Below are positions 43,385 through 54,359 of a DNA stretch of 64,000 bases, in pieces; position 1 is the first letter of the stretch, and the number at the start of each line of letters is the position of its first letter. The DNA is from Trichobilharzia regenti (Eukaryota > Platyhelminthes > Trematoda > Strigeidida > Schistosomatidae): assembly GCA_944472135.2 (NCBI GenBank), contig OX235263.1:90180721-90244720 (forward strand). The letters run 5' to 3'. Position numbers and translations under genes: made by a program. Below the pieces are notes generated by a model. That model was given only the letters and a program-made list of their open reading frames with translations. It made no database searches and was not told the origin of the DNA.

Positions 43385-43795
43385 GGTTTGTTATGTTTTT
43401 ACGAGTTGATCACGGATTGATATCAGTTAGAGAACCATTGAAAACCAGGGAGTACTGGAGAGCTGCTGTTTCATCCTAGTTTGGGAATCATCGGCAGTGC
43501 GCACCCACAAACCAAACTATAGAAAATTAATCTGATGCTCGCTAGTAACTTACTACAGACTGGAGTTTCCTGAGTTCTAGTGAGAAGTCATGACCAGTGA
43601 GGTCCAATTAGATGTCACGTGTGTGGATGGATGTCCCACCAACGACAGTGGTTGGGGTCGCGCTAAATCACGAATTGGTAGAAGTTAGAATTCATGAGGC
43701 ATTGGAGTGGGTCTCACTGGCTGAATGGTATACAAGCTTGGCTTGTAACCGGAAGGTCACCGGTTCGAATCCCAGTGGGTGCGTACTGCCGATGG
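43385..43795. mobile_element. hhSINE, rearranged
   Basis: 43,385-43,505 holds the hammerhead tail on the minus strand (core CCGATGA, as at 53.4 kb). 43,515-43,795 holds the body and tRNA-like head on the plus strand (TCACTGGCTGAATGGTATAC, CGGTTCGAATCCC, GGGTGCGTACTGCCGATG). It is another opposed arrangement of the two halves. Confidence 0.65.
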
Positions 43796-43943
43796 TTTTC
43801 ACAATTCATTTGTTTTTCTAGTCATTTTGGGATGCAAAAAAAGTTCAAAAAAACCCTTCTGCTAGCCAATAAGCAAACTTTTATTGATACTACTGACTTT
43901 ACTTTGAAATCAGAAAGTGTTAGATTATTTCAATATTATTTAT

Positions 43944-44135
43944 TTTTTACTTTTTTTTATTACAGCTTGATTCTACACCGTATTTTTGGTACAAGTATGG
44001 AATTTTCACCATGGATATCGGTAACCCAAATTTTGCAGGCCGACCATAGATATCAGGTGTGTGCATCGGCAGGGGATCGAACCTCGAACCATGAGCATGG
44101 TCGACGAGAGTGCTAACCACTGTGCCACCAACACA
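43944..44135 (-). mobile_element. SINE-A
   Basis: Minus strand: box A GTGGCACAGTGGTTAGCACTC, box B AGGTTCGATCCCC, body ATCTATGGTCGGCCTGC, ending with GCTGTAATAAAAAAAAG. Confidence 0.8.
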
Positions 44136-44304
44136 CAGCAGCAGAATCCAGAAGGCTCACTTTATCCTATTTAAGACTCGTCGGCTGAATATACCTTCTG
44201 TTTATAGTGAGTATTGATATTGCCAGTAAGACTGAAACTTAAAACCTCGTAACATTGGAGTCGCTACATCTAACCAACAAGTCTCCAATAGAACGCAGTC
44301 TATA

Positions 44305-45435
44305 AGTATAAGAAGGCCTTCGACAGCGTCGATCGTGAAGTAATTTGGAAATTACTCGAGTACTATGGCGTACCCCAAATATTCATCAACCTCATTCAAC
44401 AGCTGTACGACAACGCCGGCACATGTCAAGTGATCCACAACGGAAAACTCAGTGAGGCTTTGGAGTAAACACAGGAGTCAGACAAGGGTGCTTACTATCA
44501 CCAATGATATTCCTAATTGTGGTGGACTCACTGGATTATGCGTCAGACAGTGGGAAACGAGAAGACAGGAATACCCTGGACCGACGTGAAGAACCTAGAA
44601 GACCTGGATTTCGCGCGTGGATGATTTATGTTTGATGTCACACACAATCGAAGACTTACAAGCGAAAACCGACAAACTGGTCGAAGAAGCAGGAAAGACA
44701 GGACTCCAGGTAAACATAGACAAGACGGAGGTTATGAAAATAACCAACCAACAACAGCAACAACATCCAACGTCAATCACCATCAACGGGAGGGATTTGA
44801 AAGAGGTTACTTCATTCACTCACTTCTCTAGGGAGCATTGTCTCAACTACAGGAGGAGCAGACGAGGATGTCAAATCGAGCGAGAATCGGGAAGGCGAGA
44901 AACACATTCATCAGCCTGAAATCAATCTGGAAATCTTCGTCACTCAGCCAACATCAACAACAAAATTCGGATTTTCAATACAAACGTAAAGTCAGTCAGC
45001 TCTTCTATACGGATCAGAAACTTGGCGGGCGGGTCACAAAGAATATTTCCAAAAGGTTACAGACCTTTATTAACAACTGTCTTCGCTCAATACTGAAGAT
45101 CAGATGGCCGGAAAGAATCACCAACAAGGAATTATGGGAACAAACAAAGCAAGAACCAATCGCCCAACAAATATGCAGGAGAAAGGGAAGATGGATCGGA
45201 CACTCGCTGAGGAGACCGCTGGGTGACATCGCGCGTCAAGCCCTCAAGTGGAACCCGAAAGGGAAGCGGCGTATGGGACGTCCAAGGGTGACATGGAGGA
45301 GATCGTGTGAAGAGGAGTTGAAACAGTATGGAATAACATGGATTCAGGTGAAAAGTACAGCAGAAGGAAGACAGAAGCAAGTGGAGACGTGCAGTTGAAG
45401 CCCTATGTTCCACTAGGAACCCAAGAGAGCAATAA
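44305..45435 (+). mobile_element. RTE-clade LINE, RT to 3' end
   Basis: It starts in the RT at KAFDSVDREVIWKLLEYYG and runs to the 3' terminus GCCCTATGTTCCACTAGG, then AACCCAAGAGAGC and (AAT)n. It is the best-preserved RTE 3' part here. Breaks: a frameshift in LSEALE/NTGVRQG at about 44,466, and the FADD box at 44,610 interrupted by a 4-nt CGTG. Confidence 0.8.
44838..45398 (+). CDS. RTE C-terminal domain, 186-residue frame
   Basis: RLQTFINNCLRSILKIRWPE, then RKGRWIGHSLRRPLGDIARQ, WNPKGKRRMGRPRVTW and a basic tail. This region follows the RT thumb in RTE proteins and probably binds nucleic acid. It is the longest clean frame among RTE copies in the window, so this copy is among the younger ones. 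Confidence 0.75.
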   Translation: MSQLQEEQTRMSNRARIGKARNTFISLKSIWKSSSLSQHQQQNSDFQYKRKVSQLFYTDQKLGGRVTKNISKRLQTFINNCLRSILKIRWPERITNKELWEQTKQEPIAQQICRRKGRWIGHSLRRPLGDIARQALKWNPKGKRRMGRPRVTWRRSCEEELKQYGITWIQVKSTAEGRQKQVETCS

Positions 45436-46073
45436 TAATAATAATATAAGTATAAAACTTGGGCACTGTGGGGTAGAGTATGACTGCATTATAGATAAGA
45501 TTTTATTTGGATAAATCATATAGTGTTATACAGTAATATTAACCCATGACGTTTCGAATACAAACTATTTGTAAGGGCTGGCCTAGTTAAGTGTCTAATA
45601 AACCGAGCAATGCTACTAAAGCTCCACTAAAGGAGACCTAAAGGATCAAGTGAAACAGATAGAAGAAGCGTTGCTGTTAAATAACTAACTGTCCTATAAA
45701 ATACATTAGGAAGATCAGAAAAGGTCAAGAGCAAAATAAAATTGATGGGGAAACTAATAATGGTAACATAAATAAGAAAGAATATAAGACATCTACAGTA
45801 GTTTTGCCATTTAGGAGGGGACATCTGAGACCTTCCCTAAGTAGGATTCTCAATAAAGCAGGAATTAGAGTCGCATTTGAGCCTACAAACTCACTCAGGC
45901 AAAGACATGCTCTGTAGGTTGAAGAACACTGTCGGTTGGCCCACTTAGACAAAATAATGTAATTTACAAAATACCTTACAATGACTGTGAGTGGGGTCTA
46001 CTACATAGGTCAAACTAGTAGGTTGGGGGCGGTCAGATTGTCGGAACTTAAAATTTAGATAAAGTAAGAATGG

Positions 46074-46332
46074 CGTTTGAAACTATGGGCACTGGGTTCG
46101 AGCCTCGGTGGGAACATCATCACTCACTGAGAAATGCAGGTACATCCAGCTGACGAGTCCCAAATAGGACGAAATGCGCATCCTGGATTCCACTGCTAGC
46201 CATTATCCGCCAATTGTATGCAAATCAAATCCCCAGACATCGTCGAAGCATCTGCACAAGAAGCCGACATGTCAACCTGAGACCGAGCACTTCGGTTCAA
46301 TCAATCGACGGGAAAATCAAAAATTCAATTCA
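46074..46332 (+). mobile_element. Sm-alpha-type SINE, full length, with TSD
   Basis: 259 bp: tRNA-like head with box B GGGTTCGAGCCTC, hammerhead (46,144-46,188), tail ending GGGAAAATCAAAAATTCAATT. The 15-bp sequence ATAAAGTAAGAATGG flanks both sides exactly (46,059-46,073 and 46,333-46,347), so the insertion is intact and comparatively recent. Confidence 0.85.
46144..46188 (+). ncRNA. Sm-alpha hammerhead ribozyme, intact
   Basis: Stem I ATCCAG/CTGGAT (6 bp), core CTGACGA, stem II GTCC/GGAC with loop CAAATA, GAA, minimal stem III ATGCGCAT, cleavage after C46,182. It matches the known schistosome hammerhead in every core position. Confidence 0.9.
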
Positions 46333-46826
46333 ATAAAGTAAGAATGGTTGACCCCGAGAAGATAAGTAATTTAGACAAAAGTGAGCAATTGCATTGCTCT
46401 GCATGCATTGACACACAACCATGCAATAGTGTGAGACAGAATCTAAATTCTAAAATGTAATATAGGTAGGTGGAGAGAGAGAGAGGGTGATCACTGAATC
46501 CTGGTCCATTGAGTCTACACCAAACACATGCAACTGAAATGACCTAACGCAAATTTTATTAACACCAATCAGTCAAATCAGAGGAGGATAATAAATCATC
46601 TTAAAATTCTATTTCAATTCATGTACATCACAACATTCTAACAAGTTATTCATTTATTTTAATTATAAAAACGCTCATGTTATTTCCTATCTGATTGTAC
46701 TTGATTGATAACACTCATGTTACTATTTCTGAATCTGCATTATCCTATAATGATTTTTATTCAAATGCCTAATCATCAATTTCACTCATGTATATAAATG
46801 AAGGAAGAAAGTTGTGTGAGTGAGTG

Positions 46827-46885
46827 AATTGATATGAGATTATGAGCAGTGATAATTTGTGCTCGAAGCCTGTGGTCATCAGTTA
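46827..46885 (+). ncRNA. Hammerhead-like pLTR motif, altered core
   Basis: Relative of 35,676-35,727: stem I AATTGAT/ATCAGTT, core region ATGAGATTA (2 nt longer than usual), stem II GAGCA/TGCTC, GAA, stem III GCC/GGT with loop TGT, C17. It supports the stem II of the family but is itself unlikely to be active. Confidence 0.35.
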
Positions 46886-46959
46886 ATATTACTGTATAAC
46901 ACTCCACTGTGTGACTTTATCAAAATAAAATCTTATCTATAAAGGAGAACGCAGCATAC

Positions 46960-47925
46960 TTGTTCTAGATTTTTATTATTAACCAGTTACAGAATACACC
47001 TAACTTCAACTTATCGATTCTAATAGTATCAAGGAATTCGTTCAAGGTACGCCATATCGCCAAGACTAGGGTCGATGAATTCACTTTCAAATTTTAAATC
47101 TTTTCATAGCGTGAATATTTTCAAACCTCTAATTGATAATAAATACACAGTTTGAAAATGTTAAGCATTTAAATGTCGAAAAAACAGAGGAGAAGCATGT
47201 AGACGGAGATAAATTAATATATAATGAATGAACCTGGTTGTGTTGAATATATATTCAGTAATAGGTACATAAATGTGTGTAGTTGTGCCATACCACCACC
47301 GGCAGCACCATACACACATACAAGCACACACCGCGCACATTTTCATGTGTGTTCTTCTCTGATCTTGTCTTAGCCCAGCTTAGCTTAAAAACGATGAGGG
47401 AAAAAATCTATGCAGACAGATAGATAGATAGATGGATATTTATTACCTTAGATTGCTTATTTCCCTTTGTACTTGAATGTAACGCTAAGAATTATCTACA
47501 GTAATGCAAACATATACAATTCGTTTATTCCGATTGGATAATCCTGTAAATTTATTACTTCTGGTTATGTAAGCATAGTCGTCGAATGAAATAATTTCTC
47601 CAAGCTGGTGTGGGATTTAACTGGTCACATAAAATGATTAGCAAAATAAAGGGAGGTGTCATATCATATCATGTGAAATTGTGAATAAAAATCATAAAGT
47701 TGATAGAGATAAATGCCATTGTTTGAGATACTATAAGGTTACTGAAAAGTGGTTAAAATTTAAGAGAAATTCAGAATTCAAGAACAACGTTGAAACTATT
47801 CATTACATTTTTTAGATAGATTTTCCCATTGATTGATGTAAAGTGAAGTGCTTGATCTCAGGTTGATTTGTCTGCTGGCTTGTGTAGATGCTTCGATAAA
47901 GTTTAGTTAATGTAACTTGAAGTCA
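46960..47925. other. AT-rich DNA, nothing recognised
   Basis: A short (GATA)n at 47,420-47,436 is the only notable feature. Confidence 0.5.
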
Positions 47926-47929
47926 GTTG

Positions 47930-48135
47930 GTTGATGGTGACTAGCAGTGGAATCTATCAGGATGTGCATTTCGTCCTACTTAGGACTTTTCGGGTCGAAC
48001 ATAGTGCCCATAGTCTTAGATGTGAAAGGGTTATCCACTAGACCATCATTCACTGGGGAATGCAGGTATATCCAGATGATGGATCCTAAATAGGACCAAA
48101 ATGCGCATTCTGGATTCCATTGCTAATCACTATCA
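47930..48135. mobile_element. Two Sm-alpha tails, head to head, decayed
   Basis: The minus copy (about 47,935-48,020) has GTCC/GGAC and GAAATGCAC but lost the 5' core. The plus copy (about 48,045-48,135) has stem I ATCCAG/CTGGAT but core ATGATGG and CAAAA for GAAA. Both are inactive. Confidence 0.65.
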
Positions 48136-48354
48136 ATCAATCGACTTAAAGTTGGAACTAGTAACACGTTTTTGGTAGTTTCTAAGTTTTAATTTTTTTG
48201 TCATTTGAAATTTAGCCATTTTATCCTTTTTAACTTATTCATCGTAAGTGGGAACATGCAGGTAAAAGCCTTTAGACAGTCAATTAACTCATGTTGATGT
48301 TTGTGGGAGTCTGCACCGTTGTTGTCTATGATAAACACGATTTATTTCCTATGA

Positions 48355-48560
48355 GATGGTTAGAGGTAATCCACAGAAACCTATCGACCTTATCTCTGTA
48401 TTTGTTGACTCTTTTTAACATGGCAAGTATCAAACACTGGTCTTGACATCCATCTGAGATGAAAGCTCAAGTCAACCTATGCTGCATTTAGAGGTAACAG
48501 GAAAAGCATCAATTCCTTCAGGGTTGCAGATGCACCTTACTGAAGAGTGTCAGTCAACAC
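48355..48560. repeat. R1 repeat, strongly decayed inverted pair
   Basis: The first half resembles the R1 edge (GATGGTTAGAGGTAATCC) and the second half the opposite strand of R1 (CAGGGTTGCAGATGCACC). Confidence 0.4.
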
Positions 48561-48564
48561 AATA

Positions 48565-49535
48565 TCTAGGTCTGTATCGTACATTCTCACTTCGATAGAT
48601 CGGAGCAGGCCCCATGCGAATAAGGAGATAAGGATACCGAGGAACTTCTTAGGCGACGTGGTGATTAGTTATCAGAACTCCCAAAAATCGAAGAAGCACC
48701 ACCACATACTTCTACCTGACTGAGCTCAGTGAAATCCTGCCGTTGAAAGAAAAGTAGGTTGGTACGTTTTAGCTTGGTTTTTGTGACATTAACATTATAC
48801 AAACGCGATCAGATGGTCAATCCATGAGGACTAAAGGTCCTTCAGTTGAAGAATTTTTCAAGAGAGCAGCTATCATAATTCTTGTTCCAACTTTACGTTC
48901 AATTCATGATGATCTCGTTTTTAAGGCAACTTGGACACTAAAAAAGTTCTAGTTCTGGAGATGGCCAACACATGAATTCTGTTGTCACTTTTGGGACAGT
49001 TCTAGAGTTGTTACAGCTTTATAGTTATCCTATCTTTAATAAAGCAGGGTAGAGTGTTAGGGCCCTTGGTAACATCGTGGGTGGTGCCTCAGTGCTCGGA
49101 GATACTGTCTTAAAATGTAGCGTTGTGCACCCAGTTTTAAAATTCTGAGTTCGTACCTGGAACCTACTAGGGGTGGTATCAAATATTACTTGGATGCTGC
49201 CTAATCTTTGACGTAATTGTGACCCCCCTCCAGTGAGCAAGGTTTCTAAAACACGGCCCCGCAGTATTCTATCAAATTTTACTTTACGAAGGCAATCAAG
49301 AGGTTATTGGAGATAGCTCGCGGACGTTGTCATACGCTAGTGAAACAATAAATATATTTGTTGATGAAATCTAAGATAGCGGATGTGTCCAACCCCTATA
49401 GCAATAATTTATGGTGAACCGTGACGGTTAGGTTTCCAGCTTGATGACCACATTTCATACTGACTAACAGGAGTGAGTCAGCACTAAGAACTGGACAACC
49501 TAACGTTAACTGCTCACTGGTGGCTATATATATAT
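48565..49535. other. Mostly unrecognised DNA
   Basis: No supported gene in about 1 kb; (AT)n at 49,525-49,541. Confidence 0.45.
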
Positions 49536-49539
49536 ATAT

Positions 49540-49770
49540 ATTCCAAGTAGAACCGAGCTTATTACTTTATGCATTGAAGTTTCATTGTCATTGGTGCTGC
49601 CTTTATGGGATGACGTTGCTAGTCTCTCCTAAGCTTCCCTCTTTTCCTGGCTTATTACTGGCCTGAAAACCAGGTGAGGTTTAGGAGTGAGTTAGTCAGG
49701 AACTGAACTCCAGATCAGGTGCCTAGTTTGGCGAACATTCTCCTACTGAACCACAGAAGAACAGTAGTAA
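49540..49770 (-). mobile_element. SINE-B, decayed
   Basis: Minus strand: box A TGTGGTTCAGTAGGAGAATG, box-B-like GGAGTTCAGTTCC, body AATAAGCCAGGAAAAGAGG, tail AAGCTCGGTTCTACTTGGAA, a degraded version of the RTE-like end. Confidence 0.5.
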
Positions 49771-49789
49771 CAATAAATTACAAATCACT

Positions 49790-50060
49790 ACAAACCAACA
49801 CTTAAACATCGATGAGATGCTCACTAGCGACTTGCCCTATTCAGGTTGGTAGTTAGAATTCATGGACTGGCCATTGGATCGGGTCTCAGTGGCTGATGGA
49901 TGGCCTACGAGCTCGTCTTGTAACCAGAAGGTCCCGTGGTGGCCGCATATTGATGAAGAGTCTCAAACTGGGACGAAACAGCTGTTCAGTACTCCCAGCT
50001 GTTTTTCCAATGGTTCTCTAACCAATGTCAGCTCATGATGAAATCCTGCAAATAATGTAA
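49790..50060 (+). mobile_element. hhSINE monomer
   Basis: ACAAACCAACACTT, GATGCTCACTAGCGACTT, ATTCATGGACTGGCCATTGG, tRNA-like GGTCTCAGTGGCTGATGG (box B partly deleted), hammerhead tail GGGACGAAACAGCTGTTC and TCAGCTCATGATGAAATCC. Core ATTGATGAAGAG is non-consensus. Confidence 0.7.
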
Positions 50061-50117
50061 GTCTCTGTAGTGACGTCGTCCTCAAAGTGTCTCTACTCCA
50101 TAGTTTGTGTGTGGTAT

Positions 50118-50429
50118 TGTAACAACAGAAGACAAGGGCCAGTCAAACAGATCGTTTAATAATGAAATCAACACGTATTTACAAATTTTCATGTACATAA
50201 AATAGATTATTGTTAGCAGAAAAACAGTCTTCTGACTGGTTGTTTCTCACAGAAAGGTAATCTTTCATCTCTTTGTGGCTGTTTCTTGAATGTCAGATCA
50301 TCTATATGTTAACTGTATCCGCCTACACAAAGTCTTTGTTCTCATTTCTCTCACGACCAATATTGAGGACATAAATATTGACGTAAATTACTGCCCATCA
50401 ATTTTGGCTAACAGCCAGCTCTCACCACA
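50118..50429. mobile_element. Solo LTR, family 1 (312 bp)
   Basis: TGTAACAACAG to CTCACCACA, about 90 percent like the copy at 14,745 by eye. The flanks GTAT and GTGT differ by one base, so the 4-bp duplication is imperfect. Confidence 0.7.
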
Positions 50430-50499
50430 GTGTAACACTGGGAGTTATGAAGACTACTGATGTTTGCGTTTTATCTTCCCTGTTAAGTCATATAATCTG

Positions 50500-50850
50500 C
50501 TCCCTAATAATGAATAAGGCTTAGAGTGTTAGGCAAGGAAGACACGTCAGTCAATGAAGTTGTGAAGCTGCGTCAAGTGAGATGGCTAGGATATGTATTA
50601 CTCATACTGAACCATTGGCTTCCTCGGTGAATGATGTTACCTGACCTATGATTAGGTTGGAAAAGAGTTAGGGATGGTCAAACCAAAACCTGATATCAAT
50701 CGATAAAATTTTTGAGTGTTCGTTTGAGCCGCTTGAGGATATGAGGATTGTCCACCTGAGGTCCTGAAGATGCTAGGAAACAGAGATTTGGGACTATGGG
50801 TGATATGAATCGAAAACGTTCTCCCTGGTGCTGGTGCATTCAATCCTGTT
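50500..50850 (+). pseudogene. LINE RT C-terminus, WLGHVLRM type
   Basis: Translation in broken frames gives NEVVKLRQVRWLGYVLLILN, LGWKRVRDGQTKT, RLSRLRI and RKQRFGTMGDMNRK. The family pattern RWLGHVLRMP...GWKK.RGGQ.KTW belongs to schistosome LINE C-termini distinct from the RTE copies above. Several stops. Confidence 0.55.
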
Positions 50851-50869
50851 TATTCAGGATTTCATCATG

Positions 50870-51535
50870 AATTGACATCGGTTTCATTCTCTACCCGAAT
50901 TTGTACTTTAATGAAAAATAACAACTTGAACTGTTGCATATTTTGTGAAATTGCGAACTTATTTGCTTCTTTAGTCTATCACTTAAATTTATTTAATTTT
51001 GCCGCCATTTTTTACTGTTGTTGATTAAAACAAAATCTATTGATCATTCATCGTGTAATATATAATGAAAGGAAATAAACAGTCTAACTGAAGAACTGGA
51101 TTTCAGGTCACTAGTCACTTAAGTAGGCTTAAGTTCCTTCTCTGTTTTATAAATATATAGTATAGGTGAAAATAACTATTACACTTCAAATTATCATGGT
51201 TGGTTTGATACGTACTGATTAAATTCGTATTATTATCATCACTATTATTGTTATTAGTATTGTCATTATTCGTATTATATTTATTATCATTCTTAATACT
51301 GTTATTGTTATTGCTATTATTACTAGTATTAGTGTGGATTTCCACTTGGCATTATTGATAGGCCCTGTTTACTGGCGATATGATGAGTGTGATATTCTCA
51401 GAGGGTGGTGCTCTGGCAGACAGTCAGATACACTGACACAAACACACACACACAGGAGGGAGGAGAGACGCAGACAGACACAGACACATATCTGTTGCAT
51501 TTTTTATCCCACTGTGTGTTTACCAATTTACGTAT
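50870..51535. other. AT-rich DNA with ATT-rich run
   Basis: A TTA/ATT-biased imperfect trinucleotide run lies at about 51,229-51,333 and a short (AC)n near 51,440. No gene recognised. Confidence 0.5.
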
Positions 51536-51539
51536 ATTC

Positions 51540-52800
51540 TATTATGGACAAAATTTTCTCTTGATAAAGTCACACACAGTGTTAGTTATACCATAATATT
51601 TACTGATGACTAAGTTTAGAGCACAAATTATTACTGCTCATAATCATATCAAGTTACTCACTCACACAACTTTCATCCTTCATTTATAGACATGGGTGTA
51701 ATAGATGATTAGACATTTGAAATGTACATTCAAAAATAATAATAATATAAGTGTTATCAATCAATTACAATCAGATTGGAAATAAGACGAATGTTTTTAT
51801 AGTCAAAATAAATGAACAACTTGTTAGAATGTTATGCTATCCGTGAATTGAATTGAAAAAGAAATTTAAGCTTATTTATTATTTTTCCTCTGATTTGACT
51901 GACAGGTGGTAATAATATCTTCCATATCTGTGGTACTTGCATTGAATCACTTCTGTTGTGCATGTGTTGGGTATAGACTCGATGAAGAAGGATTCAGTAA
52001 TGAATCTTTCTTCACCCACCTACGTGCATTACTTCTTAGAATTTCAACCCTCTTCCACCACCCTATTGCGTGGTTGTGTGTTAATGCATGCAGAGCAGTG
52101 CAATTGCTCAGCTTTTTTCGAAATTACTTATCTTCTCAGGGTCAATCAGTCTTACCTTAGCTAAATTCTTATATTTCGACAATCTGACTACTCCCGGTCT
52201 ACTAGTTTCACCTATGTAGTTGGCTTAACTCACAATCATTGGAAGGTATTTTGTAAATTATATTATTTTGTCTAATTGGGTCCACCGACAGCGTCCTTTA
52301 GCCTACAGAGCATGTCCTGCCTGAGTGAGTGAGTTTGTAGGTTTAAATGCCATCCTGATTCTTGATTTATTGAGAATCCCACTTAAAGGGAGGGGTCTCA
52401 GATGTTCCTTCCCTCCTTGTATGGTAAAATTGTAGGTCTCTTATATTCTCTCTTATTTATGTTATCATTATTAGTCTACCCATCAATCTTATTTTGTTCT
52501 TGATCTTTTCTGATCTTCCTAGTGAATTTTAAAGGATGGTTATTTAATACCAACCAGCTATTCTTCTCTCTGTTTCATTTCATCGTCTAGGTCTCCTTTT
52601 GTGGAGCTTTAGTGGTATTGCTCGGTTTGTTAGACACTTAACTAAGCAAGCCTTTACACATAGTTTGTACTCGAAACATCATCAGTTAATATTCCTGTAT
52701 AACACTACACTGTGTGAGATTTTATCAAAATAAAATTTTAATCCATAGAGGAGTTATACTTTACCACCACCACCACAGTGCCCAAGTTTTATGCTTGTAT
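51540..52800 (-). mobile_element. PLE tail between inverted pLTR parts
   Basis: The minus-strand pLTR (51,540-51,890) contains a hammerhead-like motif at 51,602-51,655 (core ATGATTA, stem II GAGCA/TGCTC, GAA changed to TAA). The protein part at 52,170-52,440 is the mirror of 45,780-46,040. 52,650-52,800 is the 3' part of the pLTR on the plus strand, ending with CAGTGCCCAAGTTTTAT, which also flanks the related element at 45,447 in mirror image. Confidence 0.7.
51602..51655 (-). ncRNA. Hammerhead-like pLTR motif, A3-U8 core, GAA mutated
   Basis: AACTTGAT with ATCAGT as stem I; core ATGATTA; stem II GAGCA/TGCTC (5 bp); then TAA instead of GAA; stem III AC/GT with loop TTA; C17. The missing G12 should abolish cleavage. 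Confidence 0.4.
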
Positions 52801-53284
52801 CAATTTACACATATCTGTATGGTCACATGCACATAAAATGGATCCGTCGAACACTACAGACTAAGCCTAGATAGAGAACAGATTCCTAAATGGCTTCAAG
52901 AACGAATAAAATTCCATGGAGGATTTCAGCGAAGAGATTCTTTTCAACAAATTTATTATCAAGCTGTACAATCGTATAAATATGGGTTGTTTCTAGGAAA
53001 TTATATCCGGTGAGGGAATTAAGTGAAAGGTGTAAACACATGAAATAATAATAATAGTATGAAATGCAATTAAAATATTTGTGATTATAATGTCAAGTAG
53101 CACAACAATTAATGTCATATATAGAATAATACATAAGGTGTATAGATTTTCGAAAGGTGTACATAATTACAAGATTAGTAGACGAATATAAAATGTTACA
53201 TAACACGGTATGAAATTTGATAAGACAGAATTTAATATTGTAAAACTAAAAAAATATAAAAATTAATAATTTTGGATTTCTATA
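52801..53284. repeat. PLE pLTR-like segment
   Basis: 52,927-52,990 aligns with the pLTRs at 10,680-10,730 and 54,580-54,650 (shared TTTTC, AGCTGTACAAT, ATATAAAT-like spacing). The rest is AT-rich and unassigned. Confidence 0.45.
52927..52966 (-). ncRNA. Hammerhead-like motif with U3-A8 core
   Basis: Stem I CAGC/GCTG (4 bp), core TTGATAA, a weak 10-nt stem II region, GAA, stem III AAGA/TCTT with loop ATC, cleavage base C. The core is the same variant as in the unrelated pLTR at 13.3 and 14.3 kb. Confidence 0.45.
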
Positions 53285-53740
53285 GTTTGGTTTGTAAGGA
53301 TTAGTTATGTTTTACGAGTTGATCACGGATTGATATCAGTTAGAGAACCATTGAAAATCAAGGAGTACTGGACAGCTGCTGTTTCATCCTAGTTTGGGAA
53401 TCATCGGCAGTACGCACAGCAGCTGTCCAGTACTCCCTGGTTTTCAATGGTTCTCTAAATGACATCAATCCGTGATCAACTCGTAAAACATAACTAATCC
53501 TTACAAACCAAACTATAGAAAGTTGATCTGATGCTCGCTAGTGACTTGCTACAGGGTGGAGTTTCCTGAGTTCTAGTGAGAAGTCGTGACCAGTGAGGTC
53601 CAATTAGATGTCACGTGTGTGGATGGATGTCCCACCAACGACAGTGGTTGGGGTCGCGCTAAATCACGAATTGGTAGAAGTTAGAATTCATGAACTGGCC
53701 ATTGTTCGGGTCCCACTGGTTGAATGGTATACGAGAATTT
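53285..53740. mobile_element. hhSINE copies, head to head
   Basis: 53,285-53,415 (minus) and 53,416-53,520 (plus) are mirror images of the hammerhead tail; then the plus-strand body and tRNA-like head run to 53,740. The minus hammerhead has stem I GTACTG/CAGTAC intact and core CCGATGA, that is U4 changed to C. Confidence 0.7.
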
Positions 53741-53845
53741 TGGATTTAGAATGACAAGTGGGACAAGCAGAAACAATTCAAAGTGATAATAGTAATAATA
53801 ATAATAACCGCAATAATGAGGGAAAGTTACAAAATAAATAAATGT

Positions 53846-54345
53846 CTATCTCTCTACGGCCAAGGCAGATGTAGGGGGTTGTACATACTTCTTTTGTACA
53901 CAAAGGTCTGGCCTAAAGTCATGAATGGCCAAAGCCTCAGCTGTCTTTAGAAGTCTGCAACGAAGAAAACGTGGGAAGTTAGCATGGATTCTATACATGA
54001 TCTTGAAATCATGGTCAGGGTTGACCGAGTGACAGAAGTCGATCAGGTGTTCCACAATTCAGCTTCGCACATACTTCCAGCTTGGTTTTACAAGGGAGAA
54101 AGGAAGTGTGTGCGAAGCTCTATTCTAGAACACCTGATCGACTTCTGTCACTCTATCGACCCTGACCATGAATTTAAGATCATCTACCGAATCCATACTA
54201 ACTTGCTGGCCGCGTTTTCTTCGTTACAGACTTCTAAAAACAGCGGAGGCTTTAGGTATTCATGAATTTAAGCCAGACTTTTGTGTATGTACAATCCCTA
54301 CTTCAGCTCATGATGAAATCGTTCATGCAATCAAACAAAATCCCT
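53846..54345. mobile_element. Two PLE C-terminal tails, inverted
   Basis: The minus frame 53,846-54,055 reads HLIDFCHSVNPDHDFKIMYR, LLKTAEALAIHDFRPDLCVQ. The plus copy (about 54,050-54,290) reads ASHILPAWFYKGERK, LIDFCHSIDPDHEFKIIYR and, after a frameshift, LLKTAEALGIHEFKPDFCV. A piece of hhSINE tail follows at 54,290-54,345. The two copies are close in sequence and meet head to head. Confidence 0.75.
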
Positions 54346-54359
54346 ATAAAACTTGAAAT

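Larger units (their letters stand above)
45447..46950 (+). mobile_element. PLE tail between inverted pLTR parts, with Sm-alpha insertion
   Basis: 45,485-45,590 is the 3' part of a pLTR on the minus strand; 46,600-46,950 is a pLTR on the plus strand. Between lie VVLPFRRGHLRPSLSRILNK, a decayed GIY-YIG (YNDCEW, YYIGQTSRLG, about 45,960-46,040) and a Sm-alpha inserted at 46,074. The mirror-image relative is 51,540-52,800. Confidence 0.7.

Noticed and set aside
43612..44116. Plus-strand frames of 69 and 140 codons
   Set aside because: They run through an hhSINE and an antisense SINE-A; no independent protein signal.
49420..49440. AACCGTGACGGTT, similar to the start of the schistosome spliced leader
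   Set aside because: Only a short symmetric match; no spliced-leader body or Sm site follows.
52860..53009. Open 150-nt stretch with an AG before it and GTGAGG after it, looking like an internal exon
   Set aside because: The segment 52,927-52,990 aligns with PLE terminal repeats at 10.7 and 54.6 kb, so it is more likely repeat sequence.
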